Positions 12,832 to 36,985 of a stretch of 47,500 nucleotides of DNA are shown here, in pieces; the stretch's first letter is position 1, and the number at the start of each line of letters is the position of its first letter. The stretch is from Neocallimastix lanati (nom. inval.). Taxonomy: Eukaryota; Neocallimastigomycota; Neocallimastigomycetes; Neocallimastigales; Neocallimastigaceae. Location of the stretch: positions 532,501 through 580,000 of the forward strand of contig JACVTC010000072.1 of assembly GCA_016946835.1 (NCBI GenBank). Direction: 5' to 3'. The position numbers and the translations under genes were made by a program. The notes beneath the pieces were generated by a model. The model was not told the origin of the DNA. It made no database searches and saw only the letters and a list, made by a program, of their open reading frames with translations.

Positions 12832-13361
12832 TTCATAAAAAATATTTAAAATGATAAATTCCAATTAAAATTAATCCAAAAATTAATAAATATTCATATA
12901 AAGGTATATAATTAAATTTAAAATTTTATTTATAATAATATATATATTTTTTTTTTAATATGTGGACAATAGATTATTAATAATACTATACTCACAATAG
13001 GAAATTTATTACAATTAAGAAATTTATAATTTATTACAAATTTTAAACACATAAATAATATTTATTATATAAAAATATAAAACATTATTATTATAACATT
13101 AATTTAACATATATATAACTACATATAATCATAAAATTTCAATTATAAAAAGTAGAATAATAAAAATTTAAACCACTTCAAATTAATAATTAATACGAAA
13201 TTTAAAATCCAAGGAAATATATATATATATTATCAAAATTAAACTATTAAAATTTCATAAAGCAACAAACCTATAGTAAAAAAAATAAAAAAAAAATAAA
13301 GTAATTTTAAAATTAAAATAATTAAAATTTAATATTTTAACATTATATATATAAAAAAAAT
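11636..13361. other. AT-rich upstream region of the Fab1 gene
   Basis: No gene seen. It contains T/A homopolymers and TA runs (about 12808-12832). The 5' flank and promoter of the kinase gene must lie in its right part, but no distinct element can be named. Confidence 0.5.
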
Positions 13362-25280
<11,919 letters not shown>

Positions 25281-26155
25281 AATTAGAAAAAAAAAAAAAA
25301 AAATAGATAGAATTATAATATCAATATATTTTTATTATATACATCTATATTTTAATTTAATTTAATTTAATATAAAGATTAAATAATATAATAAAAATAT
25401 AAAAAATATAATAATTTTATTTAATATTATAATAAAAAAAAAATTATCTCTTTATTTTTAATTCATACTATTTTCTACTGTAATATCAAAGTTTTATTTT
25501 TTTTTTTATTATATAAATATGTATATATATATATATATATATTATAAAAATATGTATATGTATATATATATATATAAAGAAAAAAGAAAAAAAAAAAAAA
25601 ATATTTAAACTATAGATAAATTAATAATAATAGAATTTGTTAAAAAAAATTTTTTTTTCTTTTTTTTTTTCTTTTTTTTTTTTTTAATTTACCTTTATAA
25701 TTATTTATTATGCGCATACACACACAATATAAATAATATCTAAAGTTATTATCTTTTATAATAATAAAACCTTTTGAACTAACTATTTATTATACTAATT
25801 AACATATTTAATAAATATAAATAAATTAAATAAAACAAAAAAAAAAAAATATTAATATTTAAAATGAAAATATATTTTAAAACTGTTCTATATATATATA
25901 TATACATGTTTTTAATAATAATATTATAAAATATCAAAATAAGTTTCAAGGGATTAAAATTATATATAAATGGTATATGAATCTTTTTTTTTTTTTTTTT
26001 TTTTTTCAAATAATTTGAAAATCATAAAAAAGAAATTAATCTATATTTTTAAATTTTTAAATATTTAGGATAAAAAAAGAATATATATATATATGATTTT
26101 AATAATAAAAAGATATTATATTTATTTCATTAAAAATTCTATATAGTATTTAATG

Positions 26156-26191
<36 letters not shown>

Positions 26192-26433
26192 TATATTTGA
26201 ATATAGACAGTAAATTTTAAAGATATTTTAATTTTAGGATATTATTATTATTAATTAGTTAAAAAATGTTTAATTTAAAATTTTTTTTGGAATTAAAAAT
26301 TATTAATGACTTAATCATTAAATTTTAATTATATATATAAATATTTATATTTATTATTTAAATTTATTAACTGTTATAAAATGAACTTAAAAAGTAAATA
26401 ACCTTCATAATCAACTTTTTACTTATTATCTCT

Positions 26434-26468
<35 letters not shown>

Positions 26469-27096
26469 TTATTTTAAATTTATATACGTATATAATTTTA
26501 TATAGTTTAATAATTATTTTTATATAATTTAAAGTTCAAACACAAAATATTATTATTTGTTTTTTTTTTTCCTTTACCGAATTAATTAAATAAAGAAATT
26601 TCAAAAATAAAAAAATTTTATATTTAATTTAATTTAATTTTCAGTTTATGTTAATGATTTCATTTAATTTTTATTTATTTTAAAATATATAAAAAAAAAA
26701 AATTTTTTTTTTATTTAATAAAATAATTTAATAAATGAAGTAACCAATAAATTTTATATATGTTAAACAAACATAAAAATTAACCACAATTTACCTAACC
26801 CTTAAATTAAATTAACTTTAATAAAGTTCATAATTTAAAATGAAAAAAAAAAAAAAAAAAAGAAATAATAATTAAATAATAAATGAAATAATATAACAAA
26901 AATTAATAATAATATATCTAAAGTTTGTGTAAATTATTTGTATTTTTTTTTATCCATAATAATATATCATTTTCAATTAACAATATTCTTCCAACTCTCC
27001 TAGTTATCGTGTTCTTAACATTACTTCATATTCATAATCAATAATTATCATTCGTTCGCATATTTCAATGAAAGTACTCTAGGCTCATTTATTATA

Positions 27097-27127
<31 letters not shown>

Positions 27128-27139
27128 CATTCTTCAAAT
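25281..27139. other. AT-rich intergenic DNA downstream of Fab1
   Basis: No gene seen. It has TA runs near 25515-25575, an (AAT)n run at about 26155-26190 and long T/A homopolymers. A more complex segment at 26985-27090 (for example CTCCTAGTTATCGTG) may be the damaged 5' part of the LINE that follows. Confidence 0.5.
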
Positions 27140-28560
27140 CCTTCAGATAAACAAATTGAGGGGGAAACAGCACATACAACATCAATTTAATCAATCTATT
27201 TATTATAATGAATTTGAAATAAATGAAAACAAACCGAATAAAATTAATATTGAAGATAATATTTCTTAATTCTTCACTATAAATTAGGAACTGTTGAACT
27301 TTTCAACAGATAGTATAATTGAAAAGTTCATCAACACTACTAATTCAATTGCTATGGATTTATCAATAATTACATTTTCAATTGAAATCAGAAAATTGAT
27401 TATTAGAATGTCCCACAAAATTTATTGTCTTCAAAAGGTAAAACATGTAAAATTTAAACTTATTAAGGATATGCAAATATGCAAATGATTCCAATAAATT
27501 TACTAAAATTGAAGACTCGTATAATAGACAATGTGAATTAATTCATAAAAAATGTAACGAATTTAGGAAAAAAGAATATTTATATTGGATTAAAAGAGGA
27601 TGGTCGTTAGCTCTTAAAAATGATAGTAGGAAAGTATGGAAATTAGTAAAAAAAGAATGAAAAAATAAATAATCAATCTTTCACGGTCTCACTTCCTATT
27701 AACAACAATAATATTAATGAATTTATTTCTTCTGCAGATGAAAGATTAAAAGCTTGTCATTCTCATTATAAATTCTTAGGGTCGGATTCTTCAGGTCATA
27801 GTCTTTCTAAAGATTTCTGGAAAGATTCTGATACACTAAGGAATTTGGGAATTCCAAGACAACAAGAATGGGAAATTAATCAAGGTATTAGTGATATAGA
27901 AATTAGCAAAGCTATCTCATCTATCCCTGACTTTAAAGCTTGTGATCCTGAAGGTATTCCAATGGAATTCTTCAAAGCTTTGATTCCTTGTAAAAATGAT
28001 TCAGAAGAATCAAGGGAAAATAATAGTAATATTTCATATGGCTTTAAATGTCTTAAAGCCTTAATCAATCGTATTTGGAATGGTAATTTTCTAAAATCAT
28101 GGAATAACCCATTGATAGTTTCTATTCATAAAAAGGACGATCCATCAGATTGTAATAACTATCGTGGCATATCTCTTACCAATAATGAGTTAATAATTAT
28201 AGAAAAAATCATCGCAAATAGAATTTCAAAATTGATAAAGGATTTATAAGACCAGAACAATATGAATTTCGTAACAGAGAAGAGGGTATAAGTCTTTACA
28301 CTTCATTAAGAATTATATGTCAGAGACGAAAATTTTTTAAATAAGGATACTTAACCTTCTTTTTTTGGACCTTAAAAAAGCGTATGACTCAGTTCCCATA
28401 AATAATGTATTAATGAGGATTTATCACTTAGGTATTAGAGGTAAGTGCTATAAATTTATTGAAAACCAATGCTTTCATATAGTCAATTCAAACCCTAATC
28501 CATGAGGAAATGAGGTTCGTTGCATATTATCTTTTTTCAGAATTTATTTATACACTTTAT
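27140..28560 (+). pseudogene. non-LTR retrotransposon (LINE) reverse transcriptase relic
   Basis: Several frames carry consecutive pieces of a LINE ORF2. A linker part lies at about 27200-27660 (KKEYLYWIKRGWSLALKNDS). The open stretch 27700-28249 includes the fingers motif (DIEISKAISSIPDFKACDPE, then IPMEFFKAL) and NNYRGISL. A further frame at about 28340-28470 holds FLDLKKAYDSVP, the first catalytic aspartate block. A piece near 28508-28550 resembles the VRxGCILSP block. Stops and frameshifts separate the pieces, so it is dead. The YxDD part and everything 3' of it are missing. No poly-A tail or target duplication was identified. Confidence 0.85.
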
Positions 28561-28769
28561 TTTTGAATATTACTTTTTATCTCATGTTACTATTTTAAAT
28601 ATTATTATGTTTTAATTGGATAAATAGTATTTATTTATTTTAAGAATTATAAAAATTTATTTAAATTAAACCTTAATTAATTATAAAATTGTAAATGAGA
28701 AACTTTTTGAAAATAAAATTAAAAGCAATATAAAATCTGGTTAATGCAAAGGATGAAAAAATAAAATTT

Positions 28770-29790
28770 AGAAAATAATAAAATATATTAAAATATTAAA
28801 ATTAAAGTTAAAGACTATAATTCTGAAAATGAATCTGAAAAACAATTTTAATGATCTGGAAATTTTAGATAAAAGAAAATTAATGAAAACCAAAGAAAAG
28901 GATATAAAATTTACTACTAAAAGGAATAATAAAACTATCAATAAGTAAGTAAGTAAAAATGACAAAATTGATAAAAAAAAAAAAAAAAAAAAAACTGTCG
29001 AAAAAGGAAAAGAAAAAAATCATTAATTGAATGAAGAAAGAAAAATGAAGGATAGAACACCTACATTAAATAATTAATTTTTTTTGAGAGGAAAATAGAT
29101 TCAGATGAAAATGAAAGCCGTAAGAGAAATAAGAATTAATAATATTAATATATTAATTCCTAAAGAATTATGAAGAAGCTATGAATTCAGAAAATACCTT
29201 ACTACAAATGGAAAAATGCAATAGACAAAGAATTCGTTTATTTGGTAAATATAAAAATAATAAATTATGCTTATTACTAACACTTTATGTTGACGATATA
29301 TTAATTGTAGAAGAGAAAAAAGAAATTACCAAAGTTGTTACAAAGATAAAACATAAATACAAAGTCACCACAGATAAAACAGCAAATAAAAATATTGGAA
29401 TTAATATAGTTAAAATAAATAAAGAAAATAAGGGCTATAAAATAAATCAAAAAAATTATATTGAAAAAATGTTAACTAACTATAATATATGATTGGATTT
29501 CAATTATATGTATCAACAACAAAAATCAAGATAAGATATAGCATTTACAGTCAATTAAGCTGAAAGAATTTCTGAGAATCCAACAAAGACTGATTTGAAT
29601 GTAGGTATTCATTTATAAAAATACCTTAAAAGTACAAAATTTTAAGAGCTTATTGTGATGTAAACTTCTCTGGTGATGAAATTAAAGGAAGATCCACTTA
29701 CACGATATATTTTTGTATAGACATGATACTGTCCTAACTGTGGGCTTGAGAGAATTGCACAAATACTGTCATCTAATATATTTATAATGG
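28770..29790 (+). pseudogene. Ty1/copia pol relic A: linker, RT end and RNase H
   Basis: About 28770-29180 reads in shifting frames as the charged linker found before copia RT, including IPKNYEEAMNSEN. The frame 29181-29492 then holds LTLYVDDILIV, the copia RT catalytic box, and GYKINQKNYIEKML. After that come RNase H pieces such as SENPTKTDLNVGIH and RAYCDVNFSGDEIKGRSTY at about 29530-29710, in other frames. The central part of RT between the linker and YVDD is deleted. Several stops and frameshifts make it non-functional. Confidence 0.82.
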
Positions 29791-30339
29791 AATTAATTCC
29801 AAGCATATTTTGTATTTATTTATAAATATTTTATAAATTAATCATATAAATTTTATATATTTTATATAATTGTTAATATTTTATTAATAAGATATGAAGA
29901 ATAACTTATAAATTAATTTCCCACCTTAATCTCATAAGTGCTTCATACAGTACTTCCAGGAAGAAACGAGATCAATATTTTAAATTGTATTAAATACTTA
30001 TTTAGAAGATATTAAATTTTATAAAATTAAAACACTTAATACTATAGATCTTCAATTCGATGGTGTGTTATTTTTATGTTAGACAGCATTCAATAAATGA
30101 AATAAGATTAAAAACTTTCATTTTTCAGAATTCAAAAAATATACTTGTTTGGAATGTAATCATCATAAAAAATACATTGAAATCACAATAAAAGGTATCA
30201 TAAGTAGGTTGATATAATAAATGATATTCCATTTAATAATCGCATAGTATGATATCGATATCAATTGATTCTGAGCACATTACTAACAATAAAGATATTC
30301 TAACTTCAAAGAAGAAAATATTGTAGATTTCAAAATTGT

Positions 30340-30620
30340 AAAATTAAATCGTAATCCACATAAATAAAGAAACACCAAAAGCTACTCTTCCTATTGAAGT
30401 AATACACCCTGATATTATAGGATTTCTATATAGATCGTTTAATGGAAAAAAAAAAAAAAAAAAAAAAAAAAAGATATAATCTTACTTTTATTGATGAATT
30501 TATAAGTTTATCTTTTTATTTTATTGTTAAGTACAAAGCTTTACATCTTCTAAGAAATATTTAAATTTACGTTTAAGAGCCAATTAAAAGACTTGGAAGT
30601 CGGTATTTTAGAAAAATACA
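30340..30620 (+). pseudogene. Ty1/copia integrase relic B
   Basis: Pieces in shifting frames read LPIEVIHPDIIGF and SFNG. They are followed, after a poly-A expansion at 30447-30471, by LTFIDEF and LSFYFIVKYKALH. These match the catalytic-core start of a copia integrase (first Asp in HPDI, second in FIDEF). It lies downstream of RT and RNase H of relic A, which is the reverse of the order in an intact copia pol. Confidence 0.7.
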
Positions 30621-30775
30621 ATATATATATATATTCCTTTAAACTGAAAAATAAAAAAAGAAAAAAAAATTTTTTTTGAATTTTGATTTATAGTGTTAAA
30701 AAAATATATATAGAAATTAATTTTATTATATTTAAAAACAAAACAAAACAAAACAAAACAAAACAAAACAAAACG

Positions 30776-30817
<42 letters not shown>

Positions 30818-31388
30818 AGAATTTATTTTATTTTTATATTTTTATTTTTATTTTTATTTTTATTTTTCTTTTTTATTATTATTATTTATTTTATTTGAAT
30901 ATAAATAAAAAAAAAAAAATAGAATAGGAAAAGAAAAAATCGAAAAAAAATAAATGTAATATAAATATCTAATTTAAATATAATTTAATAATAATAATAA
31001 TAATAATATATATAAATATAAATAAATATAAAAAATGAATATAAAAAATAAATTATATAAAATAATAATATTAATAAGAAAAAAATATATATATATTTTT
31101 GATTATATAGATAAATATATAAAATAAATATATAATATATAAAAAATAATAATAATATTATTAAAATTATTATTAAAATTATTATTATTATTTTATTTTA
31201 TTTTATTTTATTTATTATTTTATTTTTATTTTTATTTTTTTTTTTTTTAATTTTTTTTAAAAAAAACTTAATAAATCAAATTCTTTATAATTTATAGAAA
31301 TAAATAAACAATATAATTTAAAAAATAAAAAAATAATAATTTAAACAAAAAAAAAAAAATTTCTTTTTTGTTTTGAAGTTTAAATAAT
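30621..31388. other. intergenic DNA with (AAAAC)n, poly-A and TTTTTA tracts
   Basis: (AAAAC)n lies at about 30736-30773, poly-A at 30778-30815 and (TTTTTA)n at about 30830-30868. The rest is A/T-rich and must contain the 3' end of the minus-strand leucine-rich-repeat gene. No gene was seen. Confidence 0.6.
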
Positions 31389-34300
31389 TTAATCCCATCC
31401 TGAAATTATATTTGAACCCCATATATTTTGTTTTGATTTTTCCTTAGAAGAATCCAAAGCTTCTGAATTATCAGATTTAAGAATTGTAGATTTATCGGAT
31501 TTCTTTGCTGACCATAAACCTGGATTAAATTGTGTAACCAATACTTTATCCTTGGTAGCTTTTCCTTTCTTTCCTTTACTAGATTTTCCTCCTTTACCAC
31601 TGGCATTGACATCAATGACTTCAACTACACCTGATCTAGTCTTCATTTCTAATTCTTCATTTTCCTTTGAAACAGCTGCCGCTTTAGCAGGTGATGATTT
31701 TTCTTCTAATTTTGGTGCCTTTGCTACGGATTCATTAACATCACTTTCAGCCTTACTTTCTATTTCGGAAGACTTACGCTTTTTCTTACCAACATCGCTG
31801 CTATTACTATCTTCTTTCTTTTTAGAGGATTTCTTTGATTTTGTCTTGGTTTTCTTTTCAACAAAGAAGTCATCTTCCTTTATGGTAACCTTACGTTTAA
31901 CATTACCAATAGATTCTTCTTGTTCTTTACTTACTCTTTCCATTTCATGAACATAATCAAAATATCCATTACTTCTACCTGTTTTTCTATATTTATTATT
32001 ATTGTCTCTAAGTTGATGTTCTTCCTTCCTAATTAATTTTGAGTTCTTATTAATTCTATTAAGTGAATTGGGTTTTTTATCTTCCGTTGTTGATTCTAAT
32101 CTTCTTTTATTTTTAATACTTTTTTTAGGGGTTTCATTAATGATTTCAACATCATTCTCATTCTCATCATTTTCTGAAGATTTCTTCTTTTTATTAGATA
32201 TAGTATTCTTTTTAGGTTTTTCTTTGTCATCATCAGATATTTCAATAACTTCTATGGCGTCATCACCAGCATCCTTTGATTTACCATTCTTCTTATTTAA
32301 TTTTTTGTTTTTATTTTTAATCTCTTTGGTATCTTCTCCTTCTTCATTCTTTTCCTTATTCTCTTCCTTATTTTCCTTTTTATTCTTCTTTTTATTCTTC
32401 TTACCTAAACCTAACTTTTTAGCAATTTCTTTCTTTTTCTTATGTTCAAGGAAAATTTTTCTCTTTTCACGTCTTTCTAAAAATTTTTTATCAAAACGTT
32501 CCCCATCTAAAACTTTTAATGATGGTATTAAGTCTAAAACCTATCAGAATCCAATAAAAATTTATTATTATATAATTATATATTTATGTTATATGCAAAT
32601 AATATATATATATATAATATAAGTATATATTAATAAAATAAAAATAAAATAAAATAAAATAAAATAAAATAAAATAAAATAAAATAAAATAAAATAAAAT
32701 AAAATAAAATAAAATAAAATAAAATAAAATAAAATAAAATAAAATAAAATAAAATAAAATAAAATAAATAAATAAAATAAAATAAAATAAAATAAAATAA
32801 AATAAAATAAAATAAAATAAAATAAAATAAAATAAAATAAAATAAAATAAAATAAAATAAAATAAAATAAAATAAAATAAAATAAAATAAAATAAAATAA
32901 AATAAAATAAAATAAAATAAATAAAATAAAATAAAATAAAATAAAATAAAATAAAATAAAATAAAATAAAATAAAATAAAATAAAATAAAATAAAATAAA
33001 ATAAAATAAAATAAAATAAAATAAAATAAAATAAAATAAAATAAAATAAAATAAAATAAAATAAAATAAAATAAAATAAAATAAAATAAAATAAAATAAA
33101 ATAAAATAAAATAAAATAAAATAAAATAAAATAAAATAAAATAAAATAAAATAAAATAAAATAAAATAAAATAAAATAAAATAAAATAAAATAAAATAAA
33201 ATAAATAACAATATATATTATTTATTAATTTATAATATTACCTTTTCTTTATAACCTTCAAGTTTTGTTACTGGGTTACCTTTTAAATTTAAATTATTTA
33301 AATGGAAAAGTGAGCCAAGATTTTCTATATCACTATTTTATTAAATATATATATAAATTAATTATATTAAGTTTAATGGATTTTATATAAAAAGTTTTTT
33401 TTATTTTTTTTTTTAAAAAAATTTATATATATAAATATATATATATATATTTGTTTTTTCTTTTAAATTTTACCTAAATTCTTTTAATAAATTATTTCCT
33501 AAATCTAAAATTTCTAATTTTGGTAAAAACTTTACATATTCTGGAATACCAATTAATCTATTATTATTTAAACGTAATTCTTTGAGTTCGGTGTTCATAC
33601 GTAAATCTGGAAAGACTCTAATTTTATTATGAGTAATTGACAGTTTAGTTAAACTTTTTAAACATGTTAAATTATTGACTTCTTCAATTTTATTATATGA
33701 TAAGACTATATATATAATATTTATATATATATTATTAAAAATGAAAATTAAATAAGTTAAAATATGTGAATAAATAAATTTAAATAAACATATATTTATA
33801 ATTAGTAATAGTTAATATAATTTATTGTAATAATAATAATAATAATAAAAAATACTATTTATATTTCCTTATTAAATATTTATTAAATATATTAATAATT
33901 ATTACCAAGGGTATTTAAATTGGTAAGTGATTCAAGATTTTCAATTTTTGTTATTTTATTATGACCTAAAATTAAAGCTTTTAATTCCTTTAATTTATAT
34001 ATATATGGTGTAATTCTTTCAACTTGATTTAAATTCAAATTTAATACTTTTTTTAAAAAAAATATAATCAATAATGTAAGTTAAAAAAAATTGAAAAATA
34101 TAGATTAATAGGTTTAATAAAGTTAATAATTTATTAATAATGAAAAAAAAAATTTAATTTTAGTTTCTCAATAAAAAAATATTAAAATAAAAATGGGAAA
34201 AGAAATACAAAATAAAATAAAATAAAATAAAATTAAGTTTAATAAGAATGAAAAAAAAAAAAAAAAAAAAAAAAGAAATAAAAAAGAATAATAAATTAAG

Positions 34301-34663
34301 ATAAAACAATATTGCTTTGATTATTATTATTATTTATATTATTTATATTATTATTATAATTATGACTATACCTAATAATTTATCCATTTTACCAAGACCA
34401 TCTTTATCTTGATATGTAAATGGTGGACATACATCTAATTGGTTATTTTGAAGATTTAACCAAGTTAATTCTGAACAATAACGAAGTCCACTGAGAGCCC
34501 CAGTCTTTTTAATTTCGTTATTAGATAAATCTAATTTATGAAGTGAAACACAAGCTGAAATATCATCAACATGTGAAATTTGCTTACCACTACATTTTGC
34601 AAAAATTAGTTCAGAAAGTGGTTTATCTGGATTCCAAGAAGACAAAATAGCTGGAGTTAGTTT

Positions 34664-34666
<3 letters not shown>
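31389..34666 (-). CDS. leucine-rich-repeat protein with lysine-rich C-terminal tail
   Basis: Five exons read leftwards: 34666-34372, 34046-33906, 33705-33474, 33332-33242 and 32540-31389, all GT-AG and frame-consistent, giving 636 residues. Residues about 24-253 are SDS22-type leucine-rich repeats (for example LHKLDLSNNEI, LKALILGHNKI, LKELRLNNNRL, LEILDLGNNLL). They close with an LRR-cap-like block LIPSLKVLDGERF (about 257-269). The remaining 367 residues are Lys/Glu/Ser-rich with many basic clusters such as KKKRKSS and KKNKKKNKK, and end GSNIISGWD. The architecture suggests a protein-binding scaffold with a disordered tail that could direct it to the nucleus. The exact orthologue is not recognised. 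Intron 4 (33241-32541) holds a very large pentanucleotide array. The gene is divergent from the ORF at 35279, with about 610 bp between starts. Confidence 0.88.
32634..33208 (-). repeat. intronic (TTTTA)n pentanucleotide expansion
   Basis: About 115 copies of TAAAA on the top strand, or TTTTA in the transcript sense, with only two interruptions (about 32764-32772 and 32918-32923) where one unit is TAAA. It fills most of intron 4 of the leucine-rich-repeat gene and creates a spurious 193-codon frame. Confidence 0.97.
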
Positions 34667-34696
<30 letters not shown>

Positions 34697-34940
34697 TTTA
34701 AAAAAAAAAAAGATATATATATTTATATATATAAAAAGATTATCTAATTAAATTATTGGAACTTTATTTGCTTAATTATTTAAATAAATGTTTTCTGTTA
34801 TGAAATTTAAAAATAAAATATTTATAAATAATAATAAATTAAAATTATTTTTAATCTGAAATTTCTTTTAATTCAAAATGCTTGAAATCTATTCAAATGT
34901 AATTACAATTTTTTTTATTTTATTATATATTAAAATAATT

Positions 34941-34975
<35 letters not shown>

Positions 34976-35164
34976 AAATATAATAGAAAAAAAAATAATT
35001 TCAAAAAATCTCAAACTTTTTGACCAATCAAATGTTAGAAATGAACTATAATAAAAATTTTATATCTTTTATATTCTTTAATTTATTTTATTTTTAGATT
35101 ATTTCATTTTAAATATTCAATTTAATTTAAAAATTATTTATTATAAAAATTGTAATAGATCATA

Positions 35165-35195
<31 letters not shown>

Positions 35196-35278
35196 TAAAA
35201 ATTGAATTTTTCATGGAATAAAAAGAAAAAAATATTATTATATCTAAATAATAGAATTACTATATATAATATGTAGAA
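34667..35278. promoter_or_regulatory. divergent intergenic region between two genes
   Basis: Shared upstream region of the minus-strand leucine-rich-repeat gene and the plus-strand ORF at 35279. It contains poly-T next to the first start (34668-34694), (ATA)n at about 34940-34964 and poly-A at about 35168-35196. A promoter role is inferred from position only; no specific motif is seen. Confidence 0.4.
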
Positions 35279-35794
35279 ATGTCGTCCTTTTTATATACTT
35301 ATTTTGATTTTTTACAAGAAAATATTAAGAATCCAAATCTCTATTTAATTAATAAAAATCATTTAAATATTCCATTTAATAATTTTAAACATTTATTATC
35401 TTTTTTTGCATTGTTTATTTATCCTGAAAACCATGAAAGTATTTATAATGAAATATTTAATTGTAATGAAGATGATATTGACAAGTTATTAAAGGAATAT
35501 CAGAATCAAAAACTATCCTATAATACAATAAATAATTTATATAGCTACATTTTTTCCTATAGTGAAAAAATAGTAAAATTAACAAAAAAAATTGAATATG
35601 ATAAAACGTTATATATTTTTTGTTACAGAAACTTGTATATCCAAAATCCATTGAAAATGGATATTATTATCACTTGTTTTAAATTAAAGCTTGAACCTTC
35701 TCTAATTATTCAATATGATGGAAATATATCATCCCTTTTAAAAATATTATATAAGACTAATAAAAATTATTTTAGTTTTATTTCAGCTAATTAA
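35279..35794 (+). CDS. hypothetical protein, 171 residues
   Basis: Not recognised. A single uninterrupted frame starts MSSFLYTYFDFLQENI and ends SFISAN. The composition is varied, with Cys, Trp-free, many Asn/Lys/Ile and no repeat character, which distinguishes it from the low-complexity frames around it. It looks soluble and mostly helical, and no signal peptide or membrane span is evident. A TTATTGCAG acceptor-like site ending at 35844 is followed by a 16-codon protein-like frame, but no in-phase donor was found, so I keep the single-exon model. It could be a fast-evolving gene or a chance long frame. Confidence 0.5.
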   Translation: MSSFLYTYFDFLQENIKNPNLYLINKNHLNIPFNNFKHLLSFFALFIYPENHESIYNEIFNCNEDDIDKLLKEYQNQKLSYNTINNLYSYIFSYSEKIVKLTKKIEYDKTLYIFCYRNLYIQNPLKMDIIITCFKLKLEPSLIIQYDGNISSLLKILYKTNKNYFSFISAN

Positions 35795-36175
35795 ATTATT
35801 AAATTATGTATAATATATAAAATACTGAACATTATTTATTGCAGAAAGAAGATAATAAATTAAATGTAGTAATATCAAAAGACCATATCTGTTAATCTTT
35901 ATTTTTATTTTTTTTTTAAAAAATAATTATTTAATCAATTAACCATATATATGTATATAAATTAACATACTTTCAACAAAATAAATAAATAATATATTAA
36001 ATAATTACTATATATATATAAATAAGTAAAAAGAAAATGTAAAAAATTGTCATGTAATATTAATAATCATATAAAATAGTAAAGTAATTTATTTAATAAG
36101 GTGTGTGTTTCGTTTAACTTAATATTTTAATATAATTTATGAAATTTGTTTATTGTCATTAAACTATTAAACATT
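35795..36175. other. intergenic DNA, no gene seen
   Basis: A/T-rich. The only feature is the acceptor-like TTATTGCAG at 35836-35844 followed by a short open frame to a TAA at about 35895. Confidence 0.5.
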
Positions 36176-36359
36176 TTCTAAGAATAAAATAAAATAATTA
36201 AATAAAAATATAATTTAATAATAATAAATTATATATGAATTTCTTATATTTTTAATGATTTGATATATTCTAAGAATAAAATAAAATAATTAAATAAAAA
36301 TATAATTTAATAATAATAAATTATATAAGAATTTCTTATATTTTTAATGATTTGATATT
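36176..36359. repeat. 92-bp tandem duplication
   Basis: Two adjacent copies, about 36176-36267 and 36268-36359, starting TTCTAAGAATAAAATAAAA and containing GAATTTCTTATATTTTTAA. They differ at about two or three positions (for example TATATGAATT against TATAAGAATT). Confidence 0.92.
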
Positions 36360-36604
36360 TAATATTTAATATTTAATTCCTAATATCATAAATAATGATT
36401 AATATTTATTTATTATCCATTATTTAATTATTCATTATTAAATTTACAATGAAAATTAATTTAATTTCATCATATATTATAATTAATTTATTTATAAATT
36501 AAATATGAAGACAAATCAATATATCAAATTAATTATCATAAATAATCCTAAATATTAATTTATTATTCATTAATATATATTTTTTTTAATTTTTGCATTT
36601 TTTT

Positions 36605-36985
36605 TATAATAAATACTAATAATAAGTAATAAATAATAATTAAATAATTAAATAATTGAATAATAAATAATAAATAATAAATAATTGAATAATAAATAAT
36701 AAATTAAAAATAATAAATAATAAATAATAAATAATAAATAATAAATAATAGATAGTAAATAATAAATAATAAAAAGAGTATTGATTAATAAATAATAATA
36801 AATAATTGAATAATAAATAATAAATTAAAAATAATAAATAATAAATAATAAATAATAAATAATAAATAATAAATAATAAATAATTGAATAATAAATAATA
36901 AATAATAAATAATAGAACTAAGTAATAAATAATAAATAATAAATAATTGAATAAATGAATAATTGAATAATAAAAAGAATAAAAA
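36605..36985 (-). repeat. (TAAATAA)n heptamer array with shared island
   Basis: Same family and orientation as the block at 7826-8735, including the AATTGAATAATAAATAA variant. The island AAAAAGAGTATTGATTAAT is at about 36773-36791. It is 28 kb away from the other copies. Confidence 0.9.

Noticed and set aside
12637-12864. 75-codon minus-strand frame
   Set aside because: Dominated by TA-repeat and poly-A/T translation; no supporting feature.
32630-33211. 193-codon open frame on the minus strand
   Set aside because: Translation of the TTTTA pentamer inside an intron; not a protein.
35836-35895. Second exon for the ORF at 35279 after TTATTGCAG
   Set aside because: The downstream 16 codons look protein-like only in phase 0, and no phase-0 GT donor exists near the end of the ORF.
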